In this document: positions 31,614-31,861 of the stretch, piece by piece
How positions within the stretch are numbered: the stretch's first letter is position 1
Layout: each line of letters opens with the position of its first letter
From: JAZDJT01 sp043803845
Lineage (GTDB): Bacteria; Patescibacteriota; Minisyncoccia; Minisyncoccales; GCA-002788555
DNA length: 31,861 nucleotides
Assembly: GCA_043803845.1 (NCBI GenBank)
Contig: JAZDJT010000022.1
Location: 1 to 31,861, forward strand
Direction of reading: 5' to 3'
Notes under the pieces: generated by a model
The model's input: the letters and a program-made list of their open reading frames with translations, nothing else
What the model was told of the DNA's origin: nothing
Database searches by the model: none
Position numbers and translations under genes: made by a program

Positions 31614-31861
31614 ATGAATAGAAAGATAGTTTTGATATCAATCGTAATTATTACCCTAATTATTTTAGGGGGCATAATTTATTGGTTTTGGCAGAAAGAC
31701 AAAAGAACTAATGAAGACAGTAGCGTCCCCTTAACAGAATGCGAAAAACTTTTAGCAAAAGAGGGAGAGAAATACGCAATTTGTTGCCAGGAAGAAGGAG
31801 AAATAAAAATTTGCAACGATAAGAAAAATTTCAGCAAAGGAGAGCATCTGCAGATTTCTTT
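31614..31861 (+). CDS. Membrane-anchored protein of unknown function (partial, runs off the window)
   Basis: The frame is open to the window edge, so only the first 82 residues are seen. An N-terminal hydrophobic helix at about residues 5-24 (KIVLISIVIITLIILGGI) acts as signal anchor. The outer part is charged and contains cysteines in TECEKL, AICCQEE and KICND, which suggests disulfides or metal binding. The family is not recognised. It follows a terminator and has its own -10-like box. Confidence 0.75.
   Translation, partial: MNRKIVLISIVIITLIILGGIIYWFWQKDKRTNEDSSVPLTECEKLLAKEGEKYAICCQEEGEIKICNDKKNFSKGEHLQIS

Overview
The window looks like a piece of chromosome from an ultra-small Candidate Phyla Radiation (Patescibacteria) bacterium, most likely in the Parcubacteria group. 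It is moderately AT-rich and uses the standard code with TGA as a stop. Genes are tightly packed, often with 4-base stop/start overlaps. Almost no start codon is preceded by a Shine-Dalgarno purine tract. Several enzymes are reduced forms: a threonyl-tRNA synthetase without its TGS domain, a UvrC that ends before the helix-hairpin-helix domain, and a prolyl-tRNA synthetase without the editing insertion. The lineage call is inference from these traits; no 16S gene is present.

Layout. Positions 1-1848 (+) hold the end of peptide release factor 2 followed by ftsE and ftsX. Two terminators lie between ftsX and the end of a large minus-strand block, about 1955-20891. Read in its own direction, this block begins at dnaE and continues thrS-miaB-miaA, uvrA-uvrC, secG, a family 5 substrate-binding protein, tRNA-Leu(CAG), RNase J, trpS, ychF, and rpsF-ssb-rpsR. 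A divergent region (20892-21114) then switches to the plus strand. There rnhB is followed by rpmF-nusB-rnc-rpsP-ppsA and, after a terminator and a strong promoter, by proS-mreB-gatC-gatA and a small membrane protein. A tRNA cluster (initiator-like Met, elongator Met, Asp), a terminator, and the start of a membrane-anchored protein close the window.

How the genes work together. Nearly everything is core information processing: replication (DnaE, SSB, RNase HII), excision repair (UvrA, UvrC), tRNA charging and modification (Trp, Thr and Pro synthetases, GatCA, MiaA/MiaB acting in sequence on A37), ribosomal proteins (S6, S18, L32, S16), RNA processing and transcription (RNase J, RNase III, NusB), and cell shape or division (FtsEX, MreB). 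PEP synthase is the only central-carbon enzyme. I found no mobile element, CRISPR array, toxin-antitoxin or defence island.

Main oddities. ychF and dnaE, both normally intact, are each split by a single missing base in an A-run (about 3838-3841 and 19841-19847). The initiator-like tRNA is aberrant. The leaders of dnaE and RNase J contain clear hairpins or repeats. A small membrane protein after gatA may carry a degenerate HEPN-like helical domain. I did not find a convincing new multi-gene system.
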